Below the pieces are notes generated by a model. That model was not told the origin of the DNA, made no database searches, and worked only from the letters and a program-made list of their open reading frames with translations. A stretch of DNA of 53,714 nt from the NCBI RefSeq assembly GCF_000755245.1, contig NZ_BBMP01000008.1, positions 1 to 53,714 on the forward strand, read 5' to 3'. The first letter of the stretch is position 1, and each line of letters begins with the position of its first letter. A program made the translations under genes and the position numbers. Positions 7,710-16,451 of this stretch are shown here, piece after piece. This stretch comes from Halococcus sediminicola (lineage in GTDB: Archaea; Halobacteriota; Halobacteria; Halobacteriales; Halococcaceae).

Positions 7710-9296
7710 TCAGTCGTGACGGAACGCGCGCTGACCGGTGTGGGCCATCGCGATCCCCGCTTCGTCGGCGGCCGCGATCACGTCATCGTCGTTCACGGAG
7801 CCGCCGGGTTGGACGACCGCCTCGATGCCCGCGTCGACGGCCGCCTCGATGCCGTCGGGGAACGGGAAGAAGGCGTCGGAGGCCATCACCGCGCCCGCTG
7901 CCGATTTCCCCTCGGCGTGCTCGTCGGCCTTCATCGCCGCGAGTCGTACGGCATCGACCCGCGAGACCTGTCCCATGCCGATGCCTACAGTCTCGGTGCC
8001 GTCGGCGAAGACGATGGCGTTCGATTTGACGTGTTTGATGACCTGCCACGCGAAACACATCGTTTCCAACTGCGCGTCGCTCGGTTCGCGTTCGGTGACG
8101 ATCTCTAGGTCCGCCGGTGTGATCACCTGTTCGTCACGCTCTTGGATCAGTCGTCCGCCGGCGAGCGGTTTTTCGGCGAACTGCGCCGCGTCGGCGTCGA
8201 ACTCCTCGATGTCGAGCACCCGGAGGTTGTCCTTCTCGCGCAGCACCGCGAGCGCGTCCTCGGTGTAGCCCGGCGCGAGGACGACCTCCTTGAACGACTC
8301 GACGATCTGCTCGGCGGTCGCCTCGTCGCACTCGCGGTTCAGCGCGACGATCCCCCCGAAGGCGCTCATCGGGTCGGTAGCGAGCGCATGCTCGTAGGCC
8401 GCCGCAAGTGTGTCGGCGGTCGCACAGCCCGCGGGATTGGTGTGCTTTATCACTGCGGCCGCCGGCTCGTCGAATTCTCTGACTAAGCCGAGCGCCCCGT
8501 CGGCGTCGTTATAATTGTTGTACGAGAGGTTTTTGGCACCGGGGTTCAGCTGTGGCGCATCGACGACGTTGGCCCCCGTGTCCGCGTCGGTGTAGAGCGC
8601 GGCCGACTGGTGTGGGTTCTCGCCATACCTGAGCTCCGCCGCGCGCTCGCTTCCCTGCACGCGCCGGGGCGGGAAATCACCGCGCTCGTCGTCCGTGACC
8701 CGTATCTCGCGTTCGTCGCCCTTGTCCTCGATGGTCAGTTTCCCTTCGGCGAACAGCCTGACGGCGCGCGGATAGGCTACGAACTCGGCCTCGTGAAGCA
8801 CGCGCTCCTTGAGTGACTCTTGATCGTCGTCCGCATAGACGGCGACCGGCTCCTGGGTGACGATCGGGCCGGCGTCGACCTCTTCGGAAACGAGATGGAC
8901 CGTGCAGCCGGTGACGTCGACGCCGGCATCGAGGACCTGCTCGTGGGCATCCATGCCTGGGAACGCGGGCAGCAGCGACGGATGAACGTTGAACGCTGGC
9001 GGCGCGCGCTCGACGAACTCGTCGGTGAGCACGCGCATGTAGCCGTCGAGACAGACCAGTTCGGCGTCGTACTCGGCGAGTCTGTCGAGCAGTCGTCGTT
9101 CGTGGGTCGCGCGCGATTCGTTCTCCTCGGGTTCGACGACTTCGGTGGGGATTCCGCGCTCGGCGGCCGCGTCGAGCACCGGCGCGTCGGCGTCGTTCGT
9201 CAGAACGACGCTCAGTGCCGCGCCACCGGGCGCGCGGTCGGCGATCCGAACGAGGTTGCGGCCGCGATTGCCCGCCAGTCCCGCGATCGGTGTCAT
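7710..9296 (-). CDS. purH: Fused PurN-type formyltransferase and PurH AICAR transformylase
   Basis: Purine biosynthesis. Residues 1 to about 190 are a GART/PurN-like formyltransferase domain (MTPIAGLAGNRGRN, VHPSLLPAFPG, DVTGCTVHLVSEEVDAG, with the catalytic N-H-D set partly visible as FNVHPSLL and DAG). From about residue 205 onward the AICAR transformylase part of PurH follows (LRYGENPHQSAALY, IKHTNPAGCA, SDAFFPFPDGIEAA). The IMP cyclohydrolase domain of bacterial PurH is absent, as expected for haloarchaea, where a separate PurO does that step. The ATG at 9296 gives the natural N-terminus; the frame is open for 33 further codons upstream without conserved sequence. purB lies upstream on the same strand, separated by a 198-base spacer holding repeat copy B. 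Confidence 0.9.
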   Translation of the reverse strand: MTPIAGLAGNRGRNLVRIADRAPGGAALSVVLTNDADAPVLDAAAERGIPTEVVEPEENESRATHERRLLDRLAEYDAELVCLDGYMRVLTDEFVERAPPAFNVHPSLLPAFPGMDAHEQVLDAGVDVTGCTVHLVSEEVDAGPIVTQEPVAVYADDDQESLKERVLHEAEFVAYPRAVRLFAEGKLTIEDKGDEREIRVTDDERGDFPPRRVQGSERAAELRYGENPHQSAALYTDADTGANVVDAPQLNPGAKNLSYNNYNDADGALGLVREFDEPAAAVIKHTNPAGCATADTLAAAYEHALATDPMSAFGGIVALNRECDEATAEQIVESFKEVVLAPGYTEDALAVLREKDNLRVLDIEEFDADAAQFAEKPLAGGRLIQERDEQVITPADLEIVTEREPSDAQLETMCFAWQVIKHVKSNAIVFADGTETVGIGMGQVSRVDAVRLAAMKADEHAEGKSAAGAVMASDAFFPFPDGIEAAVDAGIEAVVQPGGSVNDDDVIAAADEAGIAMAHTGQRAFRHD

Positions 9297-9398
9297 GGCT
9301 GAAGGGGATGCGCCGTGCGCAAAGTGCGTTCGGATTCGAGAGCGGTGGCTGCGGGCCATCGTTCGATGAAATTCGCGAGAAATTCGACGCCCCACACG

Positions 9399-9458
9399 GC
9401 GCGAGGGATGAGTGAGCGAATCGGTTAGGGAGGTATGTGGACTGTGCGGTTTTTGTAG
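9399..9458 (+). repeat. Dispersed intergenic repeat, copy B
   Basis: Nearly identical to copy A at 437-495 over the whole length, with one fewer G and A after GATGAG and a GTGCGGTTTTTG end. It lies in the spacer between purB and purH. The T run at its end could help termination on the plus strand, but neither flanking gene is on that strand. Confidence 0.8.
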
Positions 9459-9494
9459 CCCCTAAGAGTGGGTTCGGCCACTGACGAACAGCTC

Positions 9495-10877
9495 TCACTC
9501 CGCCGAATCGGCCAGCTCTGCCGCCAGCCCGGTGTAGCCGGCGGGCGTGAGCGCACGTAGCTCCGCACGGGTCGCCTCGTTCACGTCGAGGTCGGCGAAC
9601 AGCTCGCGGAAATCGTCGAGATCGGTGCGTCGTCCGCGGGTAAGTTCCTTCACCCGCTCGTAGGCGTCGGTGTGACCCTCGCGGCGGAGCACAGTTTGAA
9701 CCGCTTCGCCGATGACTTCGGGGTTGTCCTCCAACTCCTCGCGCATCACTCGCTCGTTCGGGACGACCTTCGAGAGGCCGGCTTGCGTCTTCCGGTAGCC
9801 GATGAGGCTGTGAGCCAGCGCCGCGCCCACGTTCCGCTTGACCGTCGAATCAGAGAGGTCGCGCTGGAGGCGCGAGGTGGTGAGGGTCTCGGCGAGAAAG
9901 GAGAGATCGCTATTGGCTTTCGAGAGGTTGCCCTCGCTGTTCTCGAAGTCGATCGGGTTGACCTTGTGCGGCATCGTCGAACTTCCCGTCTCGCCCGCGT
10001 CGCTCTCCTGACCGAGATAGCCATCGGAGACGTAGCGCCACATGTCACGGTCGGCGTCGAGCAAGATTGCGTTCGCGCCCCGGAGCGCGTCGAACAGCGC
10101 AGCGAGGTCGTCACACGGGTTGATCTGTGTGACGGGTTCGACGTGGACGAGTCCGAGCGAGTTGACGAACTCCTCGGCGAACGCCCGCCAATCGACATCG
10201 GGATAGGCGGCGTGGTGAGCGGCGTAGGTCCCGCTCGCGCCGGCGAGCTTGCCCGCGAGATCGCCGGCGGCGCTCGCGATGCGCTCGATCGCTCTCTCCA
10301 GCCGGCCGGCATAGACGGCCGTCTCCTTGCCGAACGTCGTCGGCGTCGCCGGCTGGCCGTGCGTGCGCGCCAGCATCGGGGTGTCGCCGTGCTCGCGCGC
10401 CATCGCCCCGAACGCTTCCCGAATCACATCGAATTCGGGAACCAGCACTTCCTCGACGGCGGGCTTGAGCAGCAATCGGCGCGCGAGGTTGTTGACATCC
10501 TCGCTCGTCAGCCCGAAGTGAACCCACGGCGCGACGTCCGGGTCGGGAAGCCCATCGCGGACGAAATACTCGACGGCCTTCACGTCGTGGTTGGTTGCCG
10601 AATGCTCCGCGGTTCCCTCGGTCTCGATGCGCTTGATCCTGGCTGCGTCTTCCTTGGAAAAATCCTCGTAGAGCGCTCTGAGAACCGCTCGGTCGTCGGC
10701 ATCGATCACGAGCGGGGTGGCGTCGAGGTCGGCGAGCGCGACGAGATACTCGACCTCGACGCGGACGCGAGCGCGCAGCAGGGCCGCCTCGCTCGCGTAC
10801 TCGACGAGCGGTTCGGTGTAGCGTGCGTACCGGCCATCGAGCGGCGACACGGACGAAAGCGGACCGCGGTCTGTCAT
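9495..10877 (-). CDS. purB: Adenylosuccinate lyase
   Basis: Cleaves fumarate from SAICAR and from adenylosuccinate in purine synthesis. The 460-residue length is standard. The fumarase/aspartase-superfamily signature SSTMPHKVNPIDFENSEGN is at about residues 296-314, with the flexible-loop serine in GSSTMPHK. The N-terminal LSSVSPLDGRYARYTEPL is typical of PurB, and the TxHxQ-like motif TSEDVNN / ARTHGQPATPTTFGKE is present. ATG at 10877 is preferred because homologous sequence starts within a few residues. It lies just upstream of purH on the same strand, so the two purine genes are adjacent though probably separately initiated. Confidence 0.95.
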   Translation of the reverse strand: MTDRGPLSSVSPLDGRYARYTEPLVEYASEAALLRARVRVEVEYLVALADLDATPLVIDADDRAVLRALYEDFSKEDAARIKRIETEGTAEHSATNHDVKAVEYFVRDGLPDPDVAPWVHFGLTSEDVNNLARRLLLKPAVEEVLVPEFDVIREAFGAMAREHGDTPMLARTHGQPATPTTFGKETAVYAGRLERAIERIASAAGDLAGKLAGASGTYAAHHAAYPDVDWRAFAEEFVNSLGLVHVEPVTQINPCDDLAALFDALRGANAILLDADRDMWRYVSDGYLGQESDAGETGSSTMPHKVNPIDFENSEGNLSKANSDLSFLAETLTTSRLQRDLSDSTVKRNVGAALAHSLIGYRKTQAGLSKVVPNERVMREELEDNPEVIGEAVQTVLRREGHTDAYERVKELTRGRRTDLDDFRELFADLDVNEATRAELRALTPAGYTGLAAELADSAE

Positions 10878-11048
10878 GCCTACGACTGACCCGAGTCCGG
10901 TGAAATGGGTGTCGAATCGCCAATCGCTCTCACGTGTCCGATTCGATTTTGGGTACGATGTCGTTCTTCCGAGTTACCAAATTCAGTCTCGATCAGCAGA
11001 GCGATCGTGACCGCGATACCTGACGACGATGATTCCTGCAACCGCGCC

Positions 11049-11102
11049 CTCATCCTCCCCAACCGATTCGCTCGTCGCTACACTCCTCGCTCATCCCTCG
11101 CA
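11049..11102 (-). repeat. Dispersed intergenic repeat, copy C
   Basis: On the minus strand it reads GCGAGGGATGAGCG, then about 15 extra bases, then GAGCGAATCGGTTGGGGAGG. The inner block matches copies A and B. The 307-base gap between purB and the ferritin-like gene holds this repeat and no gene that can be supported. Confidence 0.75.
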
Positions 11103-11184
11103 TAATGTCCGCGCTCGGTGCTCGCTTGGCTCGCACACGAGCGCGAGCGCGCGCCATCGGTGGGAAAACAGCCGTCGCGCCGCG

Positions 11185-11646
11185 TCAGTCGTCGTATTCT
11201 TTCCGGTAGCCTTCGAACTCGGTGAGATGCTCCTCCTCGTCGGCGAGCAGTTCCGTAGCGAGGTCCTCGGTCACGGGGTCGTCGGCTTCCTCGGCGACAT
11301 CGATGAGTTCGCGGTAGGTCTCGACAGCGCCCTTCTCGGCCTCGATGACGCCGTCGATGACGGCGAGCGTGTCGGTCGGGTCTGCGGGCGGCTGGAGGCT
11401 CTCTTGGCCCATCTCCAGTTCGAAGGAACCCTTCGGCTGACCCCCTAACTGAACGATGCGCTCGCCGAGTTCCTCGGCGTGACCGAGTTCCTCTTGGACG
11501 TCCGCACTCAGGCTGTCGGCGACCTCCTCGGCGGCGACGCCAGCGAGCGCGATGGCGTCGGTCTGGTAGTTGACCACCGTTTCGAACTCGTCGTTGCGTG
11601 CGTCGTGGAGCAGGTCGAGCACCTGCTCGTCACCCTCCATGCTCAT
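11185..11646 (-). CDS. Ferritin-like (rubrerythrin-fold) protein
   Basis: A 153-residue, all-helical, very acidic protein. Two E-x-x-H motifs (EELGHAEEL at about 52-60 and DEEEHLTEFEGY at about 137-148) plus spaced glutamates (NDEFETVVNY near 18-27, VIEAEKGAVETY near 103-114) match the di-iron four-helix bundle of ferritin-like proteins. Possible jobs are iron handling or peroxide reduction; the exact subfamily is not clear. ATG at 11646 and 11640 are both possible. It is downstream of the lysine operon on the same strand with only a 24-base gap, so it might be read through from that operon. Confidence 0.75.
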   Translation of the reverse strand: MSMEGDEQVLDLLHDARNDEFETVVNYQTDAIALAGVAAEEVADSLSADVQEELGHAEELGERIVQLGGQPKGSFELEMGQESLQPPADPTDTLAVIDGVIEAEKGAVETYRELIDVAEEADDPVTEDLATELLADEEEHLTEFEGYRKEYDD

Positions 11647-11670
11647 GGGTCGCCTTCGACCGCCGCGTTC

Positions 11671-12765
11671 TTAAGTCCCAGTCTCCCGGAAGAGCGACGC
11701 GAGCACGTCGCCGAGCAGTTCGCCCGCGCGCTCGACCTCTGGAAGACGGACGTACTCGCGCTCGGCGTGGGCCACCGGACCGTCCGCGTCGGCGAGGACA
11801 CCCGGCCCGAATACGACTGTGGGGGCCTCGGGGGCGAAATACGACGCCTCGGTCGCGGCGGTGAACGGACGTGTCTCACACTCAGCATTCCGAAACGCTT
11901 CCACTACCGCCGAATCGGACGGTGTCTCGAAGGCCTCCAAGAACGGCGTCTCGCGCTCGGTCAGCGCGAACGACACGGGCGAGTCCAGCCGTTCGCGGAG
12001 GTATTCGTCGAGCGCACGCTCGAACTCCATCGCCGTCTCGGGCGGCACGCTCCGCCGGTCGACGACGATGTCGCAGCCGGCGGGCACCCGATTGGTCGCC
12101 GTTCCACCCTCGACGACCGTCGGGGTGAGCGTCGGCTCGCCGAGGTCGGGGTGGGCCGCGAGCGTCTCGGAGTGCTCGCCGAATTCGGCGAGCGCTCCGA
12201 TGACGGGCGCAGCCGATTCGATGGCATTCTCGCCAGTGTGCGGTTCGGCGGCGTGTGCGCTCTCGCCGTCGATCGTCACCGCGCCCTCGAAACGCCCCTT
12301 TCCAGCGGTACAGACGTCCAGCCCTGTGGGTTCGCCGACGATGACCGCATCGCCGCGCGCTCCGTCGAGGCCGAGTCCGGGAACGAGCGCCGCCGCCCCC
12401 GTCGAGTAGGTCTCCTCGTCCGGCGTCACCGCGAGCGTGAGCCGTCCCCGATCGGGCTCGCAGTCGAGAAACGCCGCCATCATCGCCGCGAGTGGTCCCT
12501 TTGCATCGCAGGCCCCCCGGCCGTGGAGTACGTCATCGTCCCGCTCGGCGGGCACGTGCGGCACGACCGTATCGAGATGGGTGTTCAGGACGATGTGCGG
12601 CCCGCTGCTGCCGCGCGTCGCCAGCACGCTTCCCCCGTCGTCGACGGTCGGCTCGACGCCGTGTTCGGCGAGTCGGTCGCACAGCAGCGCGCGCATCGGG
12701 TCGATGTCCTCGTGTGAGGGAGTCTCGACGGCCGTTTCGAGGAACGCGATCGGATCGAATCCCAT
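11671..12765 (-). CDS. dapE: M20 peptidase-family N-succinyl-LL-diaminopimelate desuccinylase
   Basis: A 364-residue zinc hydrolase of the M20 family. Metal ligands are visible as LNTHLDTV (H, D), GRGACDAKGPLAAM (D) and TPDEETYS (catalytic E and ligand E). It removes succinate from N-succinyl-LL-DAP to give LL-DAP. M20 enzymes act on many amide substrates, so the assignment rests on its place as the last gene of the lysine operon. The ATG at 12765 shares one base with the dapF stop (TGATG), which fixes the start; the longer open frame upstream is inside dapF. Confidence 0.85.
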   Translation of the reverse strand: MGFDPIAFLETAVETPSHEDIDPMRALLCDRLAEHGVEPTVDDGGSVLATRGSSGPHIVLNTHLDTVVPHVPAERDDDVLHGRGACDAKGPLAAMMAAFLDCEPDRGRLTLAVTPDEETYSTGAAALVPGLGLDGARGDAVIVGEPTGLDVCTAGKGRFEGAVTIDGESAHAAEPHTGENAIESAAPVIGALAEFGEHSETLAAHPDLGEPTLTPTVVEGGTATNRVPAGCDIVVDRRSVPPETAMEFERALDEYLRERLDSPVSFALTERETPFLEAFETPSDSAVVEAFRNAECETRPFTAATEASYFAPEAPTVVFGPGVLADADGPVAHAEREYVRLPEVERAGELLGDVLASLFRETGT

Positions 12766-13622
12766 CAGTCGCCCGCGGCCTCGTCGGTTTCGACAGTCGG
12801 CGACGGCCCTCTCGAAACGCGCCCCGCGAACTCCCGTTCCGTGGGGCCGGCGAGCGTCGCACCGCGGTCGGTAAACCGAACCGCTAACCGGCCGCCCGGC
12901 GGATGCACGTCGATGGAGTCGTGCTCGGTGAGATCGAGTTCGCGCGCGACCGCCGCGACTGCCACCGCGCCGGTGCCACACGAGCGCGTCTCGCCCTCGA
13001 CGCCGCGCTCGTAGGTGCGCTGGTCGAAGCCATCCCCACGAGGACTGGCGAGCGTGACGTTCGCGCCACGCGGGAAGCGGTCGGCGTGGCGTACCGGCGG
13101 CGCGAGCGTTGCGAGGTCGGTGGTCGCAACGTCGTCGACGAACGCCACGGCGTGGGGCACGCCCGTATCGACTGCCGTCACGGACAGGTCCCCGACCGAC
13201 CCCTCGACCAGTGACTCGTCGCCGGCGAGCGGCACGGCTTCGGGCGCGAACGTCGGACTTCCCATCTCGATGGTCACCTCGTCACCGACGGTCGCGCGCC
13301 GGGTGCCCGCCTGCGTGTCGACCATCACAGTCTCGGTATCGGTGCGCTCGGCCGCCCACGCCGCCGCACAGCGCGCGCCGTTGCCGCACATCGGCGCGGT
13401 CGAGCCGTCGGGCTGGACGAGCGTCATCACCACGCGCGGCGAGGCATAGCCCGTTTCGAGCGCGAGGAAGAGCACGCCGTCGGCCCCCGTCCGCTCGCCG
13501 ACCGCGAGCCCCGTCTCGCCGTCACAGAACTCGATCGCGAGCCGCCGCCGGTCGGCGACGGGTTCGCTCGCGTCGATGATGAAGAAGTCGTTGCCAGTCC
13601 CGTGGTATTTCTCGACGTTCAT
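12765..13622 (-). CDS. dapF: Diaminopimelate epimerase
   Basis: Interconverts LL- and meso-DAP by a two-cysteine, cofactor-free mechanism. Both catalytic cysteines are visible: MCGNGARCAAAW at about residue 75 and RSCGTGAVAVAAVA at about residue 215. The N-terminus MNVEKYHGTGNDFFIID is the classic DapF start. The ATG at 13622 overlaps the lysA stop as ATGA, confirming it over the upstream in-frame ATG. Length 285 residues is normal. Confidence 0.95.
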   Translation of the reverse strand: MNVEKYHGTGNDFFIIDASEPVADRRRLAIEFCDGETGLAVGERTGADGVLFLALETGYASPRVVMTLVQPDGSTAPMCGNGARCAAAWAAERTDTETVMVDTQAGTRRATVGDEVTIEMGSPTFAPEAVPLAGDESLVEGSVGDLSVTAVDTGVPHAVAFVDDVATTDLATLAPPVRHADRFPRGANVTLASPRGDGFDQRTYERGVEGETRSCGTGAVAVAAVARELDLTEHDSIDVHPPGGRLAVRFTDRGATLAGPTEREFAGRVSRGPSPTVETDEAAGD

Positions 13623-14866
13623 GATTCGAGCCTCCCGAGGTCCGCAACCGTCTCGCGGCGCACGCACAGTTCGGAATCCGCTCCATCGAGCGCGACGACC
13701 GCCGGCCGGGGCCGGGCGTTGTAGGTGTTCGCCATCTCGTAGCCGTACGCGCCGGCGTTGCCGATTCCCAGCAGATTGCCGCGCTCCGGCGCGGGTAGCT
13801 CACGGTCGCGCCCGAGCACGTCGCTCGACTCGCAGACTGGCCCGGTGACGGTCGCTGCGACCGTTTCTCGCCCCTCGGCATCCGGCACGAGCGAGCGGAT
13901 TTCGTGGAAAGCGTCGTAGAGCGCCGGGCGGGCGAGGGTGGTCATCCCGGCATCGACGCCGACCACGGTCGTCTCGGGTGTCGGCTTCACGGTGTTCACA
14001 CGGGCAAGGAGCACGCCCGCGTCCGCGACGCAATACCGACCCGGCTCGATGCCCAGTCGGGCGTCCGCAGTGAACGCCTCGCGGGTCGCGCGAGCCAAAG
14101 CGTGGATATCGAGCGGCGGTTCGGATTCACGATAGGGAACCCCGAACCCGCCGCCGACGCTCACGGCGTCGAGAGCGATGCCCGCATCGGCGATGTCGCC
14201 AGCGAGTTCGCTCACCCGCTCGACCAGCGCGCGGTGGGCCGCGAGGTCCTCGGCGTCGAGGATGCCGCTGCCGGCGTGGGCGTGGATTCCCGCGACCGTG
14301 AATCCCCTCTCGTCGGCGTCGACGACCGCCTCCCGCGCCCGTCCGGCTGGAATCCCGAACTTCGGGTCGGTGCCCGTCCGCACCTTCGCGTGGTGACCCG
14401 CGCCGATAGCGGGATTAACGCGCACATAGACTGTGCCCGACCAGCCGCGCTCTTCGAGCCTGTCGAGCGTGTCGAGCGCGCCGATTGTGATGGTGATCTC
14501 GTTGTCGTCGGCATATTCGACCACTCTGTCGAGGTCCCTCGCCGGTGGATTGACGGCCGTGTAGCGCACGTCGGAAAACTCCGCCTCGCCCGCACGGACG
14601 ACCTCGCCCGCCGAAGCGCATTCGGCCCCGAAACCCGTCTCGGCAATCGTTTCAAGTACCGACTTTCGGGAGTTCGCCTTCACCGCGTAGTCGATATCGG
14701 CGTCCGGGAACGCCTCTCGGAGGCGTGCGGCGTTCTCGCGTACGCGCTCGACGTCGACGACGTACAGCGGCGTCTCGTACTCATCGGCGAGGTCGCGCAG
14801 GCGCGCAGCCGACCAGTCGCCGAGCCGTCGAACTGGTGGGTTCGTCGCTACGGCAGCACTCGTCAT
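13619..14866 (-). CDS. lysA: Diaminopimelate decarboxylase
   Basis: PLP enzyme (alanine-racemase fold type III) that converts meso-DAP to lysine. The PLP lysine is in DYAVKANSRKS (about residue 60), the phosphate-binding glycine region in VSVGGGFGVPY, and the substrate-side cysteine region in VTGPVCESSDVLGRD. The start ATG at 14866 overlaps the dapD stop as ATGA. Its 415-residue length matches the family. All catalytic landmarks are intact. Confidence 0.95.
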   Translation of the reverse strand: MTSAAVATNPPVRRLGDWSAARLRDLADEYETPLYVVDVERVRENAARLREAFPDADIDYAVKANSRKSVLETIAETGFGAECASAGEVVRAGEAEFSDVRYTAVNPPARDLDRVVEYADDNEITITIGALDTLDRLEERGWSGTVYVRVNPAIGAGHHAKVRTGTDPKFGIPAGRAREAVVDADERGFTVAGIHAHAGSGILDAEDLAAHRALVERVSELAGDIADAGIALDAVSVGGGFGVPYRESEPPLDIHALARATREAFTADARLGIEPGRYCVADAGVLLARVNTVKPTPETTVVGVDAGMTTLARPALYDAFHEIRSLVPDAEGRETVAATVTGPVCESSDVLGRDRELPAPERGNLLGIGNAGAYGYEMANTYNARPRPAVVALDGADSELCVRRETVADLGRLES

Positions 14867-15690
14867 CGAAGCGCCTCCTCGCGCTCGGTCGCCTCCAGCG
14901 TTCTGTCCTCGACGGCCGTCGCCACCACCGCCGGCTTGTACGCCCCGCCGTCGAAGAGGTCGTGCTCGCCAATCGAGGACTCGACGAAGCGGGTGAACGC
15001 GCGACGCTCCGGTGGCAGATGGCCGTAGACGACCTCCTCATCGACGAGGTCGTAGACCGGAATCCGCGGCGTGAGCAGCGTGTTCTCGCCGACCACCGAG
15101 TCGTGGCCGACGACGAACCCCGAGGTAACGCGACAGCCAGCACCCAACGAGACGCCCTCTTCGACGATCACGGGCGTGTTCTCGACGGGTTCGAGCACGC
15201 CGCCGATAAGTGTGTTCGCACCCAGTTTGACGTCCGCGCCGACCTGCGCACACGACCCGATCGTGTCACAGGAATCGACGAGTGTGCCGTCGCCGACGTG
15301 TGCGCCCGCGTTGACGAAGCTCGGACTCATCATGATCGCGTCGTCGCCGACGTACGCGCCGCGCCGCACGACCGTCCCGTCGGGCGTATTTCTGGTACCG
15401 CGCTCGCCGAGCTCACCGGTGGAACGGAGCGGAAGCACGTCGTGATAAGCCACGCCGCCGTACTCTCTCCGTTGGGTTTCGCGCAGACTGAAATTGAGCA
15501 GGATGCCCTGCTTGACCCACTCGTTGGCCACCCATCCGTCGCTATCCTGCTCGGCAGCACGCACCTCGCCCGCTTCGAGCGCGTCGAGGAATTCGTCGAG
15601 CGTCGCGCGCTCGTCCGTACCGGCGTCGCTCGTCGTCAATCCATCCTCCGAACGCTCCCACAGACTCTCGATATCGGACTGGAGACTCAT
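14863..15690 (-). CDS. dapD: Tetrahydrodipicolinate N-succinyltransferase
   Basis: A 275-residue acyltransferase with a left-handed beta-helix of hexapeptide repeats from about residue 100 to 215 (for example VGDDAIMMSPSFVNAGAHVG). It transfers succinyl from succinyl-CoA to tetrahydrodipicolinate, committing the pathway to the succinylase branch. The start overlaps the dapB stop as ATGA, and the stop overlaps lysA likewise. Presence of DapD and DapE together shows that the succinylase variant is used, not the dehydrogenase or direct aminotransferase variant. Confidence 0.93.
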   Translation of the reverse strand: MSLQSDIESLWERSEDGLTTSDAGTDERATLDEFLDALEAGEVRAAEQDSDGWVANEWVKQGILLNFSLRETQRREYGGVAYHDVLPLRSTGELGERGTRNTPDGTVVRRGAYVGDDAIMMSPSFVNAGAHVGDGTLVDSCDTIGSCAQVGADVKLGANTLIGGVLEPVENTPVIVEEGVSLGAGCRVTSGFVVGHDSVVGENTLLTPRIPVYDLVDEEVVYGHLPPERRAFTRFVESSIGEHDLFDGGAYKPAVVATAVEDRTLEATEREEALR

Positions 15691-16451
15691 GCGAGCACCT
15701 CCTCGAACTCGTAACGTCCGGGGTCGCGCCCGGCGAGCCAGATCGCCGCATCGAGCGCGCCCGAGGCGAACACTCCTCGACTTTCTGCGCGATGGGTGAA
15801 CGTGAGCACCTCGTCGTTGCCCGCAAAGAGCACCTCGTGTTCGCCACGGATGCCACCCGCGCGGCGGACGTGAACGCCGATCTCGTCGTCGGCACGTGGC
15901 TGGTCACCCTCGCGGCCGTAGGTTCGGTCGTGTTCCCGTTCGCTCGCCGCGTCGATACCGTCGAGCAGCGTCGCCGCCGTCCCGCTCGGTGCGTCACGCT
16001 TGCGATTGTGATGAGTTTCGGTCATCTCGATGTCGTAGTCCGAAAGCGTCCCCGTGACGTCGGCGAGTGCCTCGCCAAGCGCGTGGACCCCCTGCGAGAA
16101 GTTCGTCGCCCACAGCAGGGGGACCCGCTCGGCGCTCTCGCGGAGCGCCGTGCGTTCGTCTGCGTCGAAGCCCGTGGTTCCGGTGACGAAGCTGACGCCC
16201 GCCTCCGCACAGGCCGCGGCGTACTCAGTAGTCGAGGCGGGACCGGTGAAATCGACTACCGCGTCGGGGGTGTGCTCGGCGAGCAGCGTGGGCAGGTCGG
16301 CCGCCGCGCGCACCTGCTGGCCGGCGACGCGCTCGTCGTCGGGCGAGCGATTGACCGCGAAACGCACGTCCACATCCTCGCGGTCGGCGGCCGTCTCCAC
16401 TACTGTCGTTCCCATCGTGCCCGTTGCACCCGTGACGCCGACTGCCGTCAC
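15687..16451 (-). CDS. dapB: 4-hydroxy-tetrahydrodipicolinate reductase
   Basis: NAD(P)H-dependent reductase of the DAP pathway. The nucleotide-binding motif VGVTGATGTMG is at the N-terminus, and the substrate motif ETHHNRKRDAPSGTA (about 150-165) with the catalytic histidine and lysine region is intact. Length 254 is typical. Its ATG overlaps the dapA stop as ATGA. Confidence 0.95.
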   Translation of the reverse strand: MTAVGVTGATGTMGTTVVETAADREDVDVRFAVNRSPDDERVAGQQVRAAADLPTLLAEHTPDAVVDFTGPASTTEYAAACAEAGVSFVTGTTGFDADERTALRESAERVPLLWATNFSQGVHALGEALADVTGTLSDYDIEMTETHHNRKRDAPSGTAATLLDGIDAASEREHDRTYGREGDQPRADDEIGVHVRRAGGIRGEHEVLFAGNDEVLTFTHRAESRGVFASGALDAAIWLAGRDPGRYEFEEVLA

